Positions 1-6,323 of a stretch of DNA of 10,310 nucleotides are shown piece after piece. How positions within the stretch are numbered: position 1 is the first letter of the stretch; each line of letters starts with the position of its first letter. Made by a program: the position numbers and the translations under genes. The notes beneath the pieces are model-generated. The model worked only from the letters and a program-made list of their open reading frames with translations, made no database searches and was not told the origin of the DNA. This DNA comes from Cribrihabitans_A pelagius. Lineage in GTDB: Bacteria; Pseudomonadota; Alphaproteobacteria; Rhodobacterales; Rhodobacteraceae. The stretch is taken from assembly GCF_048820915.1 (NCBI RefSeq), contig NZ_JBMERR010000046.1, positions 1-10,310 of the forward strand, in the 5' to 3' direction.

Positions 1-120
1 TTCGGCGAGCGCATCGCTGCAAGAGACCCTGACCGCCAAACCGCCGAAATCCACATCCGTATCGCCCTCATCAACCGCTTCAATGCACTCGGCGCCGCCG
101 AGATCGTCCGTGTCGCCTAA
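1..120 (+). CDS. IS5-like transposase, C-terminal end (partial)
   Basis: The first 39 codons are open in frame 1 and end in TAA at 118-120. The peptide contains DRQTAEIHIRIALINRF followed by NALG and a short tail. From memory this resembles the C-terminal tail of IS5-type DDE transposases common in alphaproteobacteria, where an arginine/aspartate-rich 'ARDxDRQ' stretch leads into a final helix. The start and catalytic core lie outside the window, so whether the element is intact cannot be judged. No clear terminal inverted repeat is visible just after the stop. The family assignment rests on recalled similarity only. Confidence 0.6.
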   Translation, partial: FGERIAARDPDRQTAEIHIRIALINRFNALGAAEIVRVA

Positions 121-141
121 GCTCAGAGGGGAAAGGGGTAG

Positions 142-327
142 TCAGGCCTCAAGAGCGAGTTCTGCAACAATGCCTATTCGCAGCATGCCGTCAATCGGGT
201 CGACAAAATACGGCAACTTGCGCCCACCTGAAGCGTCCTTATCTGCGGCCCGTTTCATCTGACAATCATTCAGATCGACTTCCATATCGGCGAGCACCTG
301 CCTTGCTTCCTTCGGGCCAATGTAAGT
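142..327 (-). pseudogene. Possible small helix-turn-helix / excisionase-like protein remnant
   Basis: On the minus strand about 60 residues read like real protein. YIGPKEARQVLADMEV is followed by an RAADKD stretch and then RKLPYFVDPIDGMLRI. The order (a KEA helix, an R-A-A-D-K helix, then a 'LPyfvDPidG.LRI' wing) resembles MerR/excisionase-type winged helix-turn-helix domains that bind DNA on plasmids, prophages and integrative elements. No good start codon precedes it in frame. An ATG at 332-334 in another frame, with an AAGGAG-like sequence at 351-356, suggests an upstream frameshift. The last 10 residues before the stop at 142 look unrelated to the domain, so the C-terminus may also be lost. 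The function is inferred from pattern only. Confidence 0.3.
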
Positions 328-342
328 TTGGCATATTCCTGA

Positions 343-505
343 CCGGAGAACTCCTTTCCGTTTCGCTATAGTCTTGCCAAGGGCCCGGTAACAGGGCGCT
401 TCCATCCCAAGATCGTCCTGCAGGCCGGGGGAGAAGAAGGCCCGTCTCATGGTGGGCGCGGCCAATCTCACCGGCAGCGGCTTCATGCGCAACCTGGATG
501 TTAAT
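343..505 (+). pseudogene. Phospholipase-D-like domain remnant, frameshifted
   Basis: Frame 1 is open from 343 and reads ENSFPFRYSLAKGPVTGRF, then HPKIVLQAGGE (400-435). The reading then moves to frame 2, which gives KARLMVGAANLTGSGFMRN and LDV (about 437-493). An 'HPK.. 6-15 residues ..vGaANLTgsGf.rNlev' arrangement is the HKD half-site of PLD-superfamily nucleases and phospholipases, including PLD-like proteins tied to restriction or defence genes. The shift falls in the G/A-rich run around 427-440. Neither an N-terminal start nor a second HKD motif is present, so only about 50 residues survive. The sequence from about 506 to 635 between this and the IS3 piece is not assignable. It could be a scrap of a defence gene, but nothing nearby confirms that. 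Confidence 0.42.
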
Positions 506-635
506 CGGCACGCAATCTTGACCCACGATCGGCGGCTAACAATGACCCCGCTGCTGCGCACACGGCAAGCTGGCCCGATGCGGTGCAGCCACCGCACAGC
601 GCAGCCGTACCGGGCCAGCGGGGCCGGGGTTGCTC

Positions 636-1022
636 CCGCATCGACACGCTGACGGACCTGTTCATTCTACGCGGCGTGCCTTCTTACATTCGGTCGGACA
701 ATGGCCCTGAGTTCATCGCCGAAGCCGTCAGGGACTGGATCAGCGCCGTTGGCGCCAAGACCGCTTACATCGAACCAGGCTCGCCTTGGGAGAACGGGTG
801 CTGCGAGAGTTTCAACGCTCGAATGCGGGACGAACTGCTTAACGGCGAAATCTTCTACTCACTACGGGAAGCCCAAATCATCATCGAAAGCTGGAGAAAA
901 CACTACAATACCAAACGACCCCACAGTGCTTTGGGCTACCGCCCACCGGCTCCGGAAGCCATCGTGCCGATGGACCACAGGCCCACCATGCACTAACTTT
1001 CAATTTGGACCACTCAAGTGGC
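636..1022 (+). mobile_element. IS3-family insertion sequence remnant (right part only)
   Basis: This segment holds the C-terminal half of an IS3-family OrfB followed by the short non-coding tail that normally precedes the right inverted repeat (CACTAACTTTCAATTTGG, then ACCACTCAAG, about 990-1018). OrfA, the N-terminal half of OrfB and the left end are missing. At about 1018-1022 the IS-like tail passes directly into DUF421 coding sequence on the other strand. The usual terminal TGATCA-like bases are not visible, so the junction looks like a deletion or rearrangement rather than a clean insertion. The exact left limit is uncertain by some tens of bases. Confidence 0.75.
640..996 (+). pseudogene. 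IS3-family transposase OrfB, C-terminal half
   Basis: The frame contains the second half of the rve integrase core: TLTDLFILRGVPSYIRSDNG, then EF, and later SPWENGCCESFNARMRDEL. The second catalytic Asp (in SDNGPEF) and the catalytic Glu (in CESFN) are separated by exactly 35 residues, the D(35)E signature of IS3 transposases. The C-terminal HYNTKRPHSALGYRPPAPEA is also a hallmark of this group. The protein normally has about 270-290 residues with a first catalytic Asp upstream; that part is absent here. Homology begins at about codon 640. The open frame extends upstream to 583, but those residues do not look like transposase. It cannot encode an active enzyme. Confidence 0.88.
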
Positions 1023-1314
1023 GCCGCAGCCTCGATACGCCGTATTGCACTGTAAAGAGGCTGGCCATCGCCGTCAGCGTCTGGACGAACCCGGTCCATT
1101 GCTGCGATTGCGACGCCCCGGCCAGCAGCGAGCCCATGGCGATCGTCATGACGAAATCGAAATTCGTCATCTTTGAAATGGACCGCAGCCCGACGATGCG
1201 CAACAGCAGGATGAACCAGCAAATACCGATAGCACTTAGCACGGCGCCTGTGGCTACCGCATCAATCAAAGGCGCATCGAAGAAGGTGGTTCCGGCCGTC
1301 CCCAGGTTCAGCAT
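1000..1314 (-). pseudogene. DUF421-family membrane protein, C-terminally truncated
   Basis: The minus-strand frame starts at ATG 1314 and encodes a hydrophobic protein. An N-terminal segment (FDAPLIDAVATGAVLSAIGI) leads into a transmembrane helix, then LRIVGLRSISKMTNFDFVMT and IAMGSLLAG, and a further helix (FVQTLTAMASLFTVQYGV). 'GlRs.SKMTnFDFv.tIA.GSLLA' is the signature of the DUF421 (YetF/YdfR-like) family, whose members have about 150-230 residues with a soluble C-terminal domain. Similarity stops near RLRR (about 1022). The last few codons come from the IS3 tail and end at a chance stop at 1000. The C-terminal domain is therefore lost. The gene is divergent from the MgtC-family gene. Confidence 0.72.
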
Positions 1315-1432
1315 GTCCGCCCATCATAGGCGATAGCCTTCTCCCTGTATTAACTCAGGTTGAACCCGAGCTGATGGAAACATGCTACAAGGTCTGAATG
1401 ATTACGATTTTCCGCTTAGTGAGCTCTGGTAG
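1315..1432. promoter_or_regulatory. Divergent intergenic region, DUF421 remnant / mgtC-like gene
   Basis: This 118-base gap separates two genes pointing away from each other, so it should contain a promoter for each. It is more AT-rich than its surroundings (for example ATGATTACGATTTTCC, 1398-1413). I could not assign -35/-10 boxes, a riboswitch or an FNR-type TTGAT-N4-ATCAA site with confidence. No strong Shine-Dalgarno sequence is visible before ATG 1433. Confidence 0.3.
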
Positions 1433-1882
1433 ATGATCAATTTTGGCGAGTTCATCCTGCGTGTCCTGTCCGCGGGCGGCTGCGGGCTGGTCGTCGGTCT
1501 CGACCGCGAGATCAAGGGCAAGCCGCTAGGGGCCGGCACCTACGTGCTGGTCGCGATCGGTTCCGCCGCGCTGATGACCGTCACGCTGAACTTCGCCCTC
1601 AGCGGCGCCGCCGACGACGATGCCATGAGCATCGACCCCACGCGGCTGATCCAGGGGATCGTCGGCGGCATCGGTTTCCTGGGCGCCGGCGCGATCATGT
1701 CGCCAAGCGATGACGGACGCCTCAAGGGGATCCGCAGCGGCGCCGCAATCCGGGCCGTGGGGTCAATCGGCATTGCCTGCGGCCTGGGCTTCCTGAAGGA
1801 AGCGGCATTCATCTCGATGTTGATCTTCGTGGTTCTCAATATTTTCGATTGGCTGCATATTCGAGGCAATGCCGAGGAGTAG
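1433..1882 (+). CDS. MgtC/SapB-family membrane protein
   Basis: This 149-residue protein has the conserved MgtC/SapB features. An N-terminal segment (FILRVLSAGGCGLVVGLDRE) is followed by IKGKPLGAGTYVLVAIGSA, then PTRLIQGIVGGIGFLGAGAI, a GIRSGAAI segment and a C-terminal helix (FISMLIFVVLNIFDWL). Four to five transmembrane helices are expected, so the protein sits in the inner membrane. Family members are linked to magnesium-limited growth, acid tolerance and, in pathogens, inhibition of ATP synthase, but many environmental copies are uncharacterised. The length matches short MgtC homologues that lack the ACT-like C-terminal domain. The start at 1433 fits the family N-terminus, although its ribosome binding site is weak. 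The next gene starts 4 bases after the stop, suggesting co-transcription with the Crp/Fnr-type regulator. Confidence 0.88.
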   Translation: MINFGEFILRVLSAGGCGLVVGLDREIKGKPLGAGTYVLVAIGSAALMTVTLNFALSGAADDDAMSIDPTRLIQGIVGGIGFLGAGAIMSPSDDGRLKGIRSGAAIRAVGSIGIACGLGFLKEAAFISMLIFVVLNIFDWLHIRGNAEE

Positions 1883-1886
1883 CCGG

Positions 1887-2624
1887 ATGTCCGATAAAGA
1901 AAGTTGTCTCGTCACCAAGCTGTCGCATTACATGTCTTTGTCAGACGTGGACAAGGAAATGCTGGGACACCTGGAAAAGACCGAGCGGGTCTTCGAGGCC
2001 GCGCGTGAGGTCTATCAGGGCGGAGACGAAAACAAGGATCTCTATGTGGTCAAACACGGTTGGGCGTTTAGTTATACCGACCTGCCCGACGGCCGCCGCC
2101 AGATTGTCAAGATCCATCATCCGGGCGACATCATCGGGTTTCCCGATGTCGCGCTCAAACATGCCACGACGACGCTGCGCACCGTCGAAAACGTCTGCCT
2201 GTGCCCCTTTCCGAAATCGGCGCTCGACAAGATCCTGAGTGAATCTCCGAAGCTTTCCGCTCTGCTGATTTCCCTCGCATTGCGAGACCATGTCGTGCTG
2301 ATCGACGTGCTGCGCGCGATGGGACGCATGAGCGCGCAGGAGCGGGTCAGTTACATGCTGCTCGATCTGATTGCGCGCCTGCGCATCACTAACCTCCAAA
2401 TGACCGATACCATCCGGTTGCCGATGACCCAGAACCAGATTGCAGATTATCTCGGGCTGACGAATGTCTATATCAGCAAGACATTCATCCGCCTGGAGCG
2501 TGAAGGCTTCATCCACCGCGATCAGGCTCGTATCCGGCTTCTCAGGGAAAACGACATGATCGAACTCACCGATTTCCATGACCGCTATGCGGAGATGGAT
2601 ACGTCCTGGTTTCCGCAGGACTGA
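1887..2624 (+). CDS. Crp/Fnr-family transcriptional regulator
   Basis: This is a 245-residue cytoplasmic regulator. Residues about 20-115 form a cyclic-nucleotide-binding-like beta-roll (for example DLYVVKHGWAFSY, and HHPGDIIGF at 77-85). Residues about 128-155 form the dimerisation helix. Residues about 176-225 form the winged helix-turn-helix, with MTQNQIADYLGLTNVYISKT as helix-turn-helix and RLEREGFI leading into the wing. The N-terminal cysteine cluster of oxygen-sensing FNR is absent (only Cys7 is near the N-terminus), so it is probably not an iron-sulfur sensor; the ligand is unknown. An in-frame ATG at 1869 lies inside the MgtC-family gene. The start at 1887 is preferred because GAGGAG at 1874-1879 lies 7 bases upstream. 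It may regulate this unit or the glycosyltransferase operon downstream, but no binding site was recognised. Confidence 0.9.
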   Translation: MSDKESCLVTKLSHYMSLSDVDKEMLGHLEKTERVFEAAREVYQGGDENKDLYVVKHGWAFSYTDLPDGRRQIVKIHHPGDIIGFPDVALKHATTTLRTVENVCLCPFPKSALDKILSESPKLSALLISLALRDHVVLIDVLRAMGRMSAQERVSYMLLDLIARLRITNLQMTDTIRLPMTQNQIADYLGLTNVYISKTFIRLEREGFIHRDQARIRLLRENDMIELTDFHDRYAEMDTSWFPQD

Positions 2625-2822
2625 GCGCAAGCCGCAATTCAATCCAGTTGAACGCGGGGCTTCGCGGCCTCGGTCAATATTGTTTTGCTGGTCGGACACA
2701 TGTGCGCCTGCGCTCGGGCACTGAACAGCCACAGGAAGCGTTGTCGCATCGGCAGCCGGGGAAACCTTAAGCTGCTGATCTTTTAAATCGGCTGCCGCTT
2801 TTTAACGCTTGCGGGGCGAACG
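2625..2822. promoter_or_regulatory. Intergenic region upstream of the glycan operon
   Basis: These 198 bases separate the Crp/Fnr-type gene from the seven-gene operon and probably hold the operon promoter. The last 60 bases are AT-richer than the surrounding genes, with TTTTAAAT at 2781-2788 and CTTTTTAA at 2798-2805. A CAATATTG palindrome lies at 2675-2682. No convincing Rho-independent terminator follows the regulator gene, so read-through is possible. I cannot assign promoter boxes with confidence. Confidence 0.3.
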
Positions 2823-4295
2823 ATGGAACAACGGCTTTTTGCAACGGTCGGATTGCTGATTTTCGCAGTAACCCTGCCGCCTTTCGGCGCGCTGGTCTGC
2901 GGTACGATCGTTGTGATTCAGATCGCGCCAATGGCTCTTCGGCCGCTTATCGCCTGCCTGCCCGCGCGTCCTCCCTCTGCTGCGCGGAATTCCGCCCCTC
3001 CGTGGTTCTCGGTGCATGTTGCAACCCATTGCGAACCGCACTTGCTGGTGACCGCCACGCTGCGCGCCCTGCTCGATCAGGATTGGCCTGCTGATAGTTA
3101 TGAGATCATCGTGATGGACAACAATACCGCGGAGCCCGCGCTGTGGAAGCCGGTCGAGCGGTTCCGCGCGGCCCATCCCGGCCGGATCAGGTTCCTTCAC
3201 CGCACTGGCGTAAAAGGGGCCAAGGCCGGCGCGCTCAACATCGCGCTGGATCATGCCGACCTGCGCGCCACCCATATCGTTACCGTGGATGCGGATTACG
3301 TCGTCGCGCGCGATTTCCTGCATCGCGCAGCCGCGGCCTTGCATAAGACCGGCGCGGATTACGTTCAGTTTCCGCAATCCTACACCGGCACGGCCATCGC
3401 CGCGCCGGGGATCGATGCCGAACTGGAGGAATACTTCCGCACCAATGCCGCCAAGGCCGGCGAGGCCGAAGCGGTGCTGTTGACCGGCACGCTGTGCGTC
3501 ATCTCCCGCGCGGCGCTGGTCGCGGCGGGCAGATGGTCGGGTGTCACCACGACCGAGGACGCGGAACTCGGCGTTCGGCTCTGCAATGGCGGGTATTCGG
3601 GACGTTTCATCAACCAGATCGTTGGTAAGGGCCTGCTGCCGTTGTTGCTGCGGGATCTCGAAAAGCAGCGCTATCGCTGGTGCAGCGGCAATGCCCAGAC
3701 ACTGTGCAGGCATGCCCGGATGATCTTCACCGCCGCCGGTTCCCTCACCCTTGCCAAGCGGCTGGTGATCCTGTCCCAACTGACCGCTTGGTTCAATCTG
3801 GCGCTCGTGCCCTTTGTGCTCCTGACTGCGTGGCTGCTGACGGGACAAGGTCACACCATCGCGGCGTTGCTTGCAGGCTGCGCAATCGTTCTCAGCCTTT
3901 GCGACATCGTCATGCGCGTCTTGGCGCGCGGCTGGCGCGATGGGTTGCCTCTAGGGATCGTCCTGCGCGCGCTCGCCTGCCGCATCGCACTGGCACCGCC
4001 ATCGGCGAAGGCCACCTTCGATGCGGTGACCGGCACCCCCCTCACCTTCATCGTGACCGACAAGACCGGCGGCAGTGCCCGTTCGGGCACCGATGCACCT
4101 CAATGCGCCCTCGTGCTTTGCATCCTCGCGTTGTTCTTGCTTGTCACGGTCCGGCCAACGGATCCGGTGATCCTGGCGGCGCTGGGGGCGCTGGGGGCGC
4201 TGATGCTGCCGCTGCCTGCGGCGATACTGACAATCCGCAGCCTGCGCGTCTATCGTGATGCGGTGATGCTGCCCCCAGGGAGGGCGGTGGCATGA
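2823..4295 (+). CDS. Processive GT2 glycosyltransferase, membrane-bound (cellulose synthase/NodC type)
   Basis: This intact 490-residue protein carries the signatures of processive GT2 beta-glycan synthases. After an N-terminal membrane segment (about residues 5-45), the catalytic domain starts near residue 61 (FSVHVATHCEP). It contains a DxD-type site (VTVDADYV, Asp156/Asp158), TED at 244-246 and a QxxRW box (QRYRW, 282-286). C-terminal transmembrane helices lie at about 313-340, 345-366 and 428-475, with an FxVTxK-like loop (TFIVTDK, 408-414) that resembles BcsA. It would polymerise or transfer a nucleotide sugar at the inner membrane and perhaps extrude the product. The sugar cannot be read from the sequence. 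It is the first gene of the operon, its stop overlaps the next start as ATGA, and the reading frame is clean, unlike most of its neighbours. The start has GGGG at 2813-2816 as a possible ribosome binding site. Confidence 0.9.
   Translation: MEQRLFATVGLLIFAVTLPPFGALVCGTIVVIQIAPMALRPLIACLPARPPSAARNSAPPWFSVHVATHCEPHLLVTATLRALLDQDWPADSYEIIVMDNNTAEPALWKPVERFRAAHPGRIRFLHRTGVKGAKAGALNIALDHADLRATHIVTVDADYVVARDFLHRAAAALHKTGADYVQFPQSYTGTAIAAPGIDAELEEYFRTNAAKAGEAEAVLLTGTLCVISRAALVAAGRWSGVTTTEDAELGVRLCNGGYSGRFINQIVGKGLLPLLLRDLEKQRYRWCSGNAQTLCRHARMIFTAAGSLTLAKRLVILSQLTAWFNLALVPFVLLTAWLLTGQGHTIAALLAGCAIVLSLCDIVMRVLARGWRDGLPLGIVLRALACRIALAPPSAKATFDAVTGTPLTFIVTDKTGGSARSGTDAPQCALVLCILALFLLVTVRPTDPVILAALGALGALMLPLPAAILTIRSLRVYRDAVMLPPGRAVA
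4179..4202 (+). repeat. Short 9-base tandem repeat
   Basis: The unit GCGCTGGGG occurs twice, followed by a third partial copy (GCGCTG). It encodes ALGALGAL within a C-terminal transmembrane helix of the first GT2. A gain or loss of one unit would stay in frame. It may simply reflect the GC-rich codons of a hydrophobic helix. Confidence 0.6.
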
Positions 4296-5413
4296 CCTCT
4301 GATCCGCTGGCCCCGCCGGTCGATATCGTCATTCCGACCTATAATCGCGCGCACCTGATCGACGCGGCTATCCGCGCAGCGTTACATCAGAGCTGGTGGA
4401 ACATCCGCGTCACCGTCATCGACGATGCCAGCACCGATGCCACGCCGCAGGCGATGCAGCCGTTCCTCTCGCATCCCAAGTTCAACTATGTTCGGTTGTC
4501 GCAGAACCTGGGCACGGCCAACGCCAAAAACGCGGGCCTGCTGCTGACCGGGGGCGATGCTGTCACCTTCCACGATTCCGATAACATTCCGCACTGGGAC
4601 AGGGTGCTGCATCAGGTACGCGTGCTGACGGCGCAGGGCATCGGCGCCGATGAATGCCTGAACTGGCCTCTTGCAGGCAAGCAGGCGGGGCAGCGGCTGG
4701 AGGTCAGCGCCGCGCTCACCTATCACGAGCTGATCCTGCCGGATGGGCGGCGGGTCAAGATCCGGCGCGATCTGTCACTGCTGGATGACGTGTTCCCGAA
4801 TCTGCAAATGGGCACGCAGGTGCCCGGCGAATGGACGCATATCAACTCGGGCCTCTTCCGCGCGGATTTGTTCCGCCGCCTCGGCGGCTTCGAGGATTGC
4901 GTCGAGGAGGACCGCGAGTTCCGCAACCGGCTGATTCTGAACGGCGAGGTCATCTGGAACGTGCCGGAACTGCTGCTGACCAAGATCGAGACGCCCGGCA
5001 GCCTGACGCAATCGTCGGCGTCTGATTACGACAGCACCCGCCGCCGGGCCGACCGCCAGAAGGTCTGGCAAAAGGTGAAGCACTGGCGTCAGACCGGCAA
5101 GATCGACCCGGTGCCGGTGGATATCCCGCACCTAGAGCTGGCTCACGTCAGCCGCCCTGAGTGGTTGCAAAGGCGCGACATTCCGGTCACGGAGGAGACG
5201 GCAGCGGCAGTCGGGAAAATCCTGGCCGCGATTTCGCAGTCCGGATGGCCGCGCTATGACGGTAGTGCGGAACGAGACGGCGCGCACGTCCATCGCCATC
5301 GTCGACCCGTGCAGTGCGGCGGGATACGATCTGCCCGATCTGCAGGTTGGCGGGCTGGGCGGCACCGAGGCAACGGTGCTACGCATTGCGAGCGCCCTAC
5401 ATGCCCGGTTTGA
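4292..5413 (+). CDS. GT2-family glycosyltransferase, probably frameshifted at the C-terminus
   Basis: A soluble GT-A fold transferase. The nucleotide-binding start is VDIVIPTYNRAHLIDAAI (residues 10-27), then VTVIDDASTDATP (40-52), and a DxD-type metal site in FHDSDNI (Asp95/Asp97). It continues with WTHINSGLFRADLFRRLGGF, then an EEDREFRNRL segment that may carry the catalytic base. There is no membrane segment. The start overlaps the preceding stop (ATGA) and has GGGAGGG at 4278-4284. From about residue 321 the frame stops looking like protein and becomes Arg/Gly/His-rich, running 158 bases into the next gene. A TGA at 5257-5259 in the neighbouring frame would form the ATGA coupling seen elsewhere in this operon. 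A one-base loss near 5240-5254 therefore probably removed the natural stop and added about 50 spurious residues. Confidence 0.8.
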   Translation: MTSDPLAPPVDIVIPTYNRAHLIDAAIRAALHQSWWNIRVTVIDDASTDATPQAMQPFLSHPKFNYVRLSQNLGTANAKNAGLLLTGGDAVTFHDSDNIPHWDRVLHQVRVLTAQGIGADECLNWPLAGKQAGQRLEVSAALTYHELILPDGRRVKIRRDLSLLDDVFPNLQMGTQVPGEWTHINSGLFRADLFRRLGGFEDCVEEDREFRNRLILNGEVIWNVPELLLTKIETPGSLTQSSASDYDSTRRRADRQKVWQKVKHWRQTGKIDPVPVDIPHLELAHVSRPEWLQRRDIPVTEETAAAVGKILAAISQSGWPRYDGSAERDGAHVHRHRRPVQCGGIRSARSAGWRAGRHRGNGATHCERPTCPV

Positions 5414-6323
5414 TACCGCCCATTTCCAGAACGGCCGCACCGACCGGCGCCTTTCGTAAGCCGGGAGGCTTTATCCGCTGACCGATCTGGGCCATGCAGG
5501 CGGTTTTGACGCCGCGATCGTGATAAACCGCTGGAAGGTGGCGCTGAAAATGCGCAAGCGGCACCCCGAAATGCCGATATTCCTCTGGCTGCATGTCTAC
5601 CCGGGCCGCCGCAACCGAAAGATGGGCACAGCGTTGAAAGCGGCCGGCATCTCGGTCGTCTGCGTCTCGGACACCCATGCCGCACGGCTTCGCGACTTCC
5701 TCGGCAAAGATGAAACGCCGGTTCTTCATGTTATCTACAATCCGCTGGATGACGATTTGCGTCCCGACGCTACGCCGCGACGCCCCGGCCGGCTGCTCTT
5801 CGCCAGCTCGCCGCACAAGGGACTGGCCGAAGTATTTGGCCAGTTCGCGGCCCTGCGCCGGCAGATGCCCGACTTGACCCTTGCCGTAGCCGATCCCGGC
5901 TATCTGCGGTGGGACACCGGCCCGGTGCCCGATGGCGTGTTCTTCTTGGGGTCGCTGTCCCACCCGGCACTGATCCGCCAGATGCGCCGTGCGCTGTGCC
6001 TTTTCTATCCGCAGACCACATTCGCGGAAACCTTCGGACTCGTCCTGGCCGAGGCGAACGCCGTCGGCACGCCTGTTCTGGTGCATCGAAACCTGGGTGC
6101 CGATTCCGAGATCGTGGCGGACCCGCGGCAACAGGTAGACGGCAATGACCCGGCGCAGATCCTCGCACGCATCACGGAATGGCGCCTTGCGCCGCCGCGG
6201 GTCGAAGCCAATCCAGCCTTTCGCCTCGGCCCGGTTGCGCGGCAATGGGAGCGGCTTCTTCAGCCCGTCCCGGTTCAGACTGTCGCGGCTGTCTGGGGAA
6301 AGGTAAGGGAGGTGCAGCAATGA
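5256..6323 (+). pseudogene. GT4-family glycosyltransferase with internal TAA stop
   Basis: The frame from ATG 5256 to TGA 6323 gives 355 codons and is interrupted once, by TAA at 5457-5459 (codon 68). Before it lies an N-terminal Rossmann half (SIAIVDPCSAAGYDLP, then a GGLGGTEATVLRIASAL glycine-rich loop typical of GT-B enzymes). After it come VINRWKVALKMRKRHPEMPI, LWLHVYPGR and, in the C-terminal domain, FASSPHKGLAEVF and TTFAETFGLVLAEANAVGTP. The last contains the E-x7-E motif of GT4 retaining transferases that bind a nucleotide sugar. The sequence on both sides of the stop is in the same frame, so one substitution (for example GAA to TAA) is the simplest explanation. Only a GTG at 5520 or later ATGs could restart translation, giving a protein without the N-terminal domain. 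The stop overlaps the next start at ATGA 6320-6323. Confidence 0.8.

Noticed and set aside
449..652. 67-codon plus-strand ORF as a separate gene
   Set aside because: Its first third is the second half of the PLD-like remnant; the rest has no recognisable content and runs into IS3 sequence.
1887..2624. Crp/Fnr-type regulator as an oxygen-sensing FNR
   Set aside because: The N-terminal cysteine cluster needed for an iron-sulfur centre is missing.
2630..2680. Possible terminator hairpin after the Crp/Fnr-type gene (GCGGGGCTTCGCGG)
   Set aside because: The stem is short and imperfect and no T-run follows.
2675..2682. CAATATTG palindrome as a Crp/Fnr-type operator
   Set aside because: It is only 8 bases, lacks the TTGAT-N4-ATCAA or TGTGA-N6-TCACA layout, and such palindromes occur by chance.
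1941..2732. 263-codon minus-strand open frame opposite the Crp/Fnr-type gene
   Set aside because: The plus-strand product has a clear effector domain and helix-turn-helix; the antisense reading has none.
2802..3854. 350-codon minus-strand open frame antisense to the first GT2
   Set aside because: The opposite strand has a full set of GT2 motifs. The antisense product is Gly/Arg/Gln-rich with no domain.
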